Below are positions 6,276-6,294 of a stretch of 6,294 nucleotides of DNA, in pieces. The DNA comes from Shewanella sp. (GTDB lineage Bacteria; Pseudomonadota; Gammaproteobacteria; Enterobacterales; Shewanellaceae): the NCBI GenBank assembly GCA_004195335.1, contig SDWK01000579.1, forward strand, positions 1 through 6,294. Direction: 5' to 3'. Position 1 is the stretch's first letter; each line of letters starts with the position of its first letter. The notes beneath the pieces were generated by a model, which saw nothing but the letters and a program-made list of their open reading frames with translations, searched no databases and was not told where the DNA came from. The translations under genes were made by a program, and so were the position numbers.

Positions 6276-6294
6276 CTGTCTCTTATACACATCT
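6276..6294. other. Tn5 mosaic-end (transposase library adapter) sequence, technical artefact
   Basis: The last 19 bases, CTGTCTCTTATACACATCT, are the exact reverse complement of the hyperactive Tn5 mosaic end AGATGTGTATAAGAGACAG used in tagmentation sequencing libraries. The match is complete and lies flush with the end of the window, with no transposase or other transposon sequence nearby. This indicates untrimmed adapter at a contig end and not a mobile element. These bases should be trimmed. Confidence 0.93.

Noticed and set aside
6276..6294. End of a Tn5/IS50-type mobile element
   Set aside because: The sequence is the engineered mosaic end (a hybrid of the natural outside and inside ends) and sits at the very end of the contig, which points to library adapter rather than a natural element.

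Overview
The window is a single co-directional (+ strand) gene cluster from what is most likely a Gram-negative, probably proteobacterial, genome. Base composition is moderate, and genes overlap with almost no intergenic DNA. The taxonomic guess is weak. It rests on the gene set (a complete-looking Rnf membrane core, an NqrM-like small protein and a 2-oxoacid:ferredoxin oxidoreductase), not on any marker gene.

Layout. Positions 1-1605 hold the C-terminal part of a large 2-oxoacid (pyruvate-type) :ferredoxin oxidoreductase, cut by the left edge. It carries an extra single-cluster ferredoxin domain at its C terminus. After a 14-base gap come five Rnf genes in the order rnfC (1620-2975), rnfD (2972-4027), rnfG (4024-4761), rnfE (4758-5432) and rnfA (5422-6012). 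All are full length by family comparison and joined by 4- to 11-base overlaps. The last gene (6005-6187) overlaps rnfA and encodes a 60-residue protein with one membrane helix and a cysteine-rich tail, resembling the NqrM maturation factor of Na+-NQR. The remaining 88 bases (6188-6275) hold nothing recognisable. The final 19 bases (6276-6294) are exactly the Tn5 mosaic-end sequence used in transposase-based sequencing libraries, so the right end is a technical contig end, not biology.

How the genes work together. The oxidoreductase would oxidatively decarboxylate a 2-oxoacid with CoA and release low-potential electrons. Rnf moves electrons between reduced ferredoxin and NAD(H) and couples this to Na+ or H+ movement across the membrane. 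RnfC is the NAD(H)/FMN/Fe-S subunit. RnfD and RnfG carry covalently bound FMN. RnfE and RnfA form the paired membrane core that shares a cysteine-ligated Fe-S centre. The small cysteine-rich protein may help assemble that centre.

The points most worth a second look are three. RnfB, the usual ferredoxin-accepting subunit, is absent, and a ferredoxin-tailed oxidoreductase sits where rnfB lies in some rnfBCDGEA clusters. The NqrM-like protein is tied to an Rnf rather than an Nqr operon. The oxidoreductase is divergent but keeps the visible cofactor ligands. No promoter, terminator, RNA gene, repeat or CRISPR array was seen; any operon promoter must lie left of the window.
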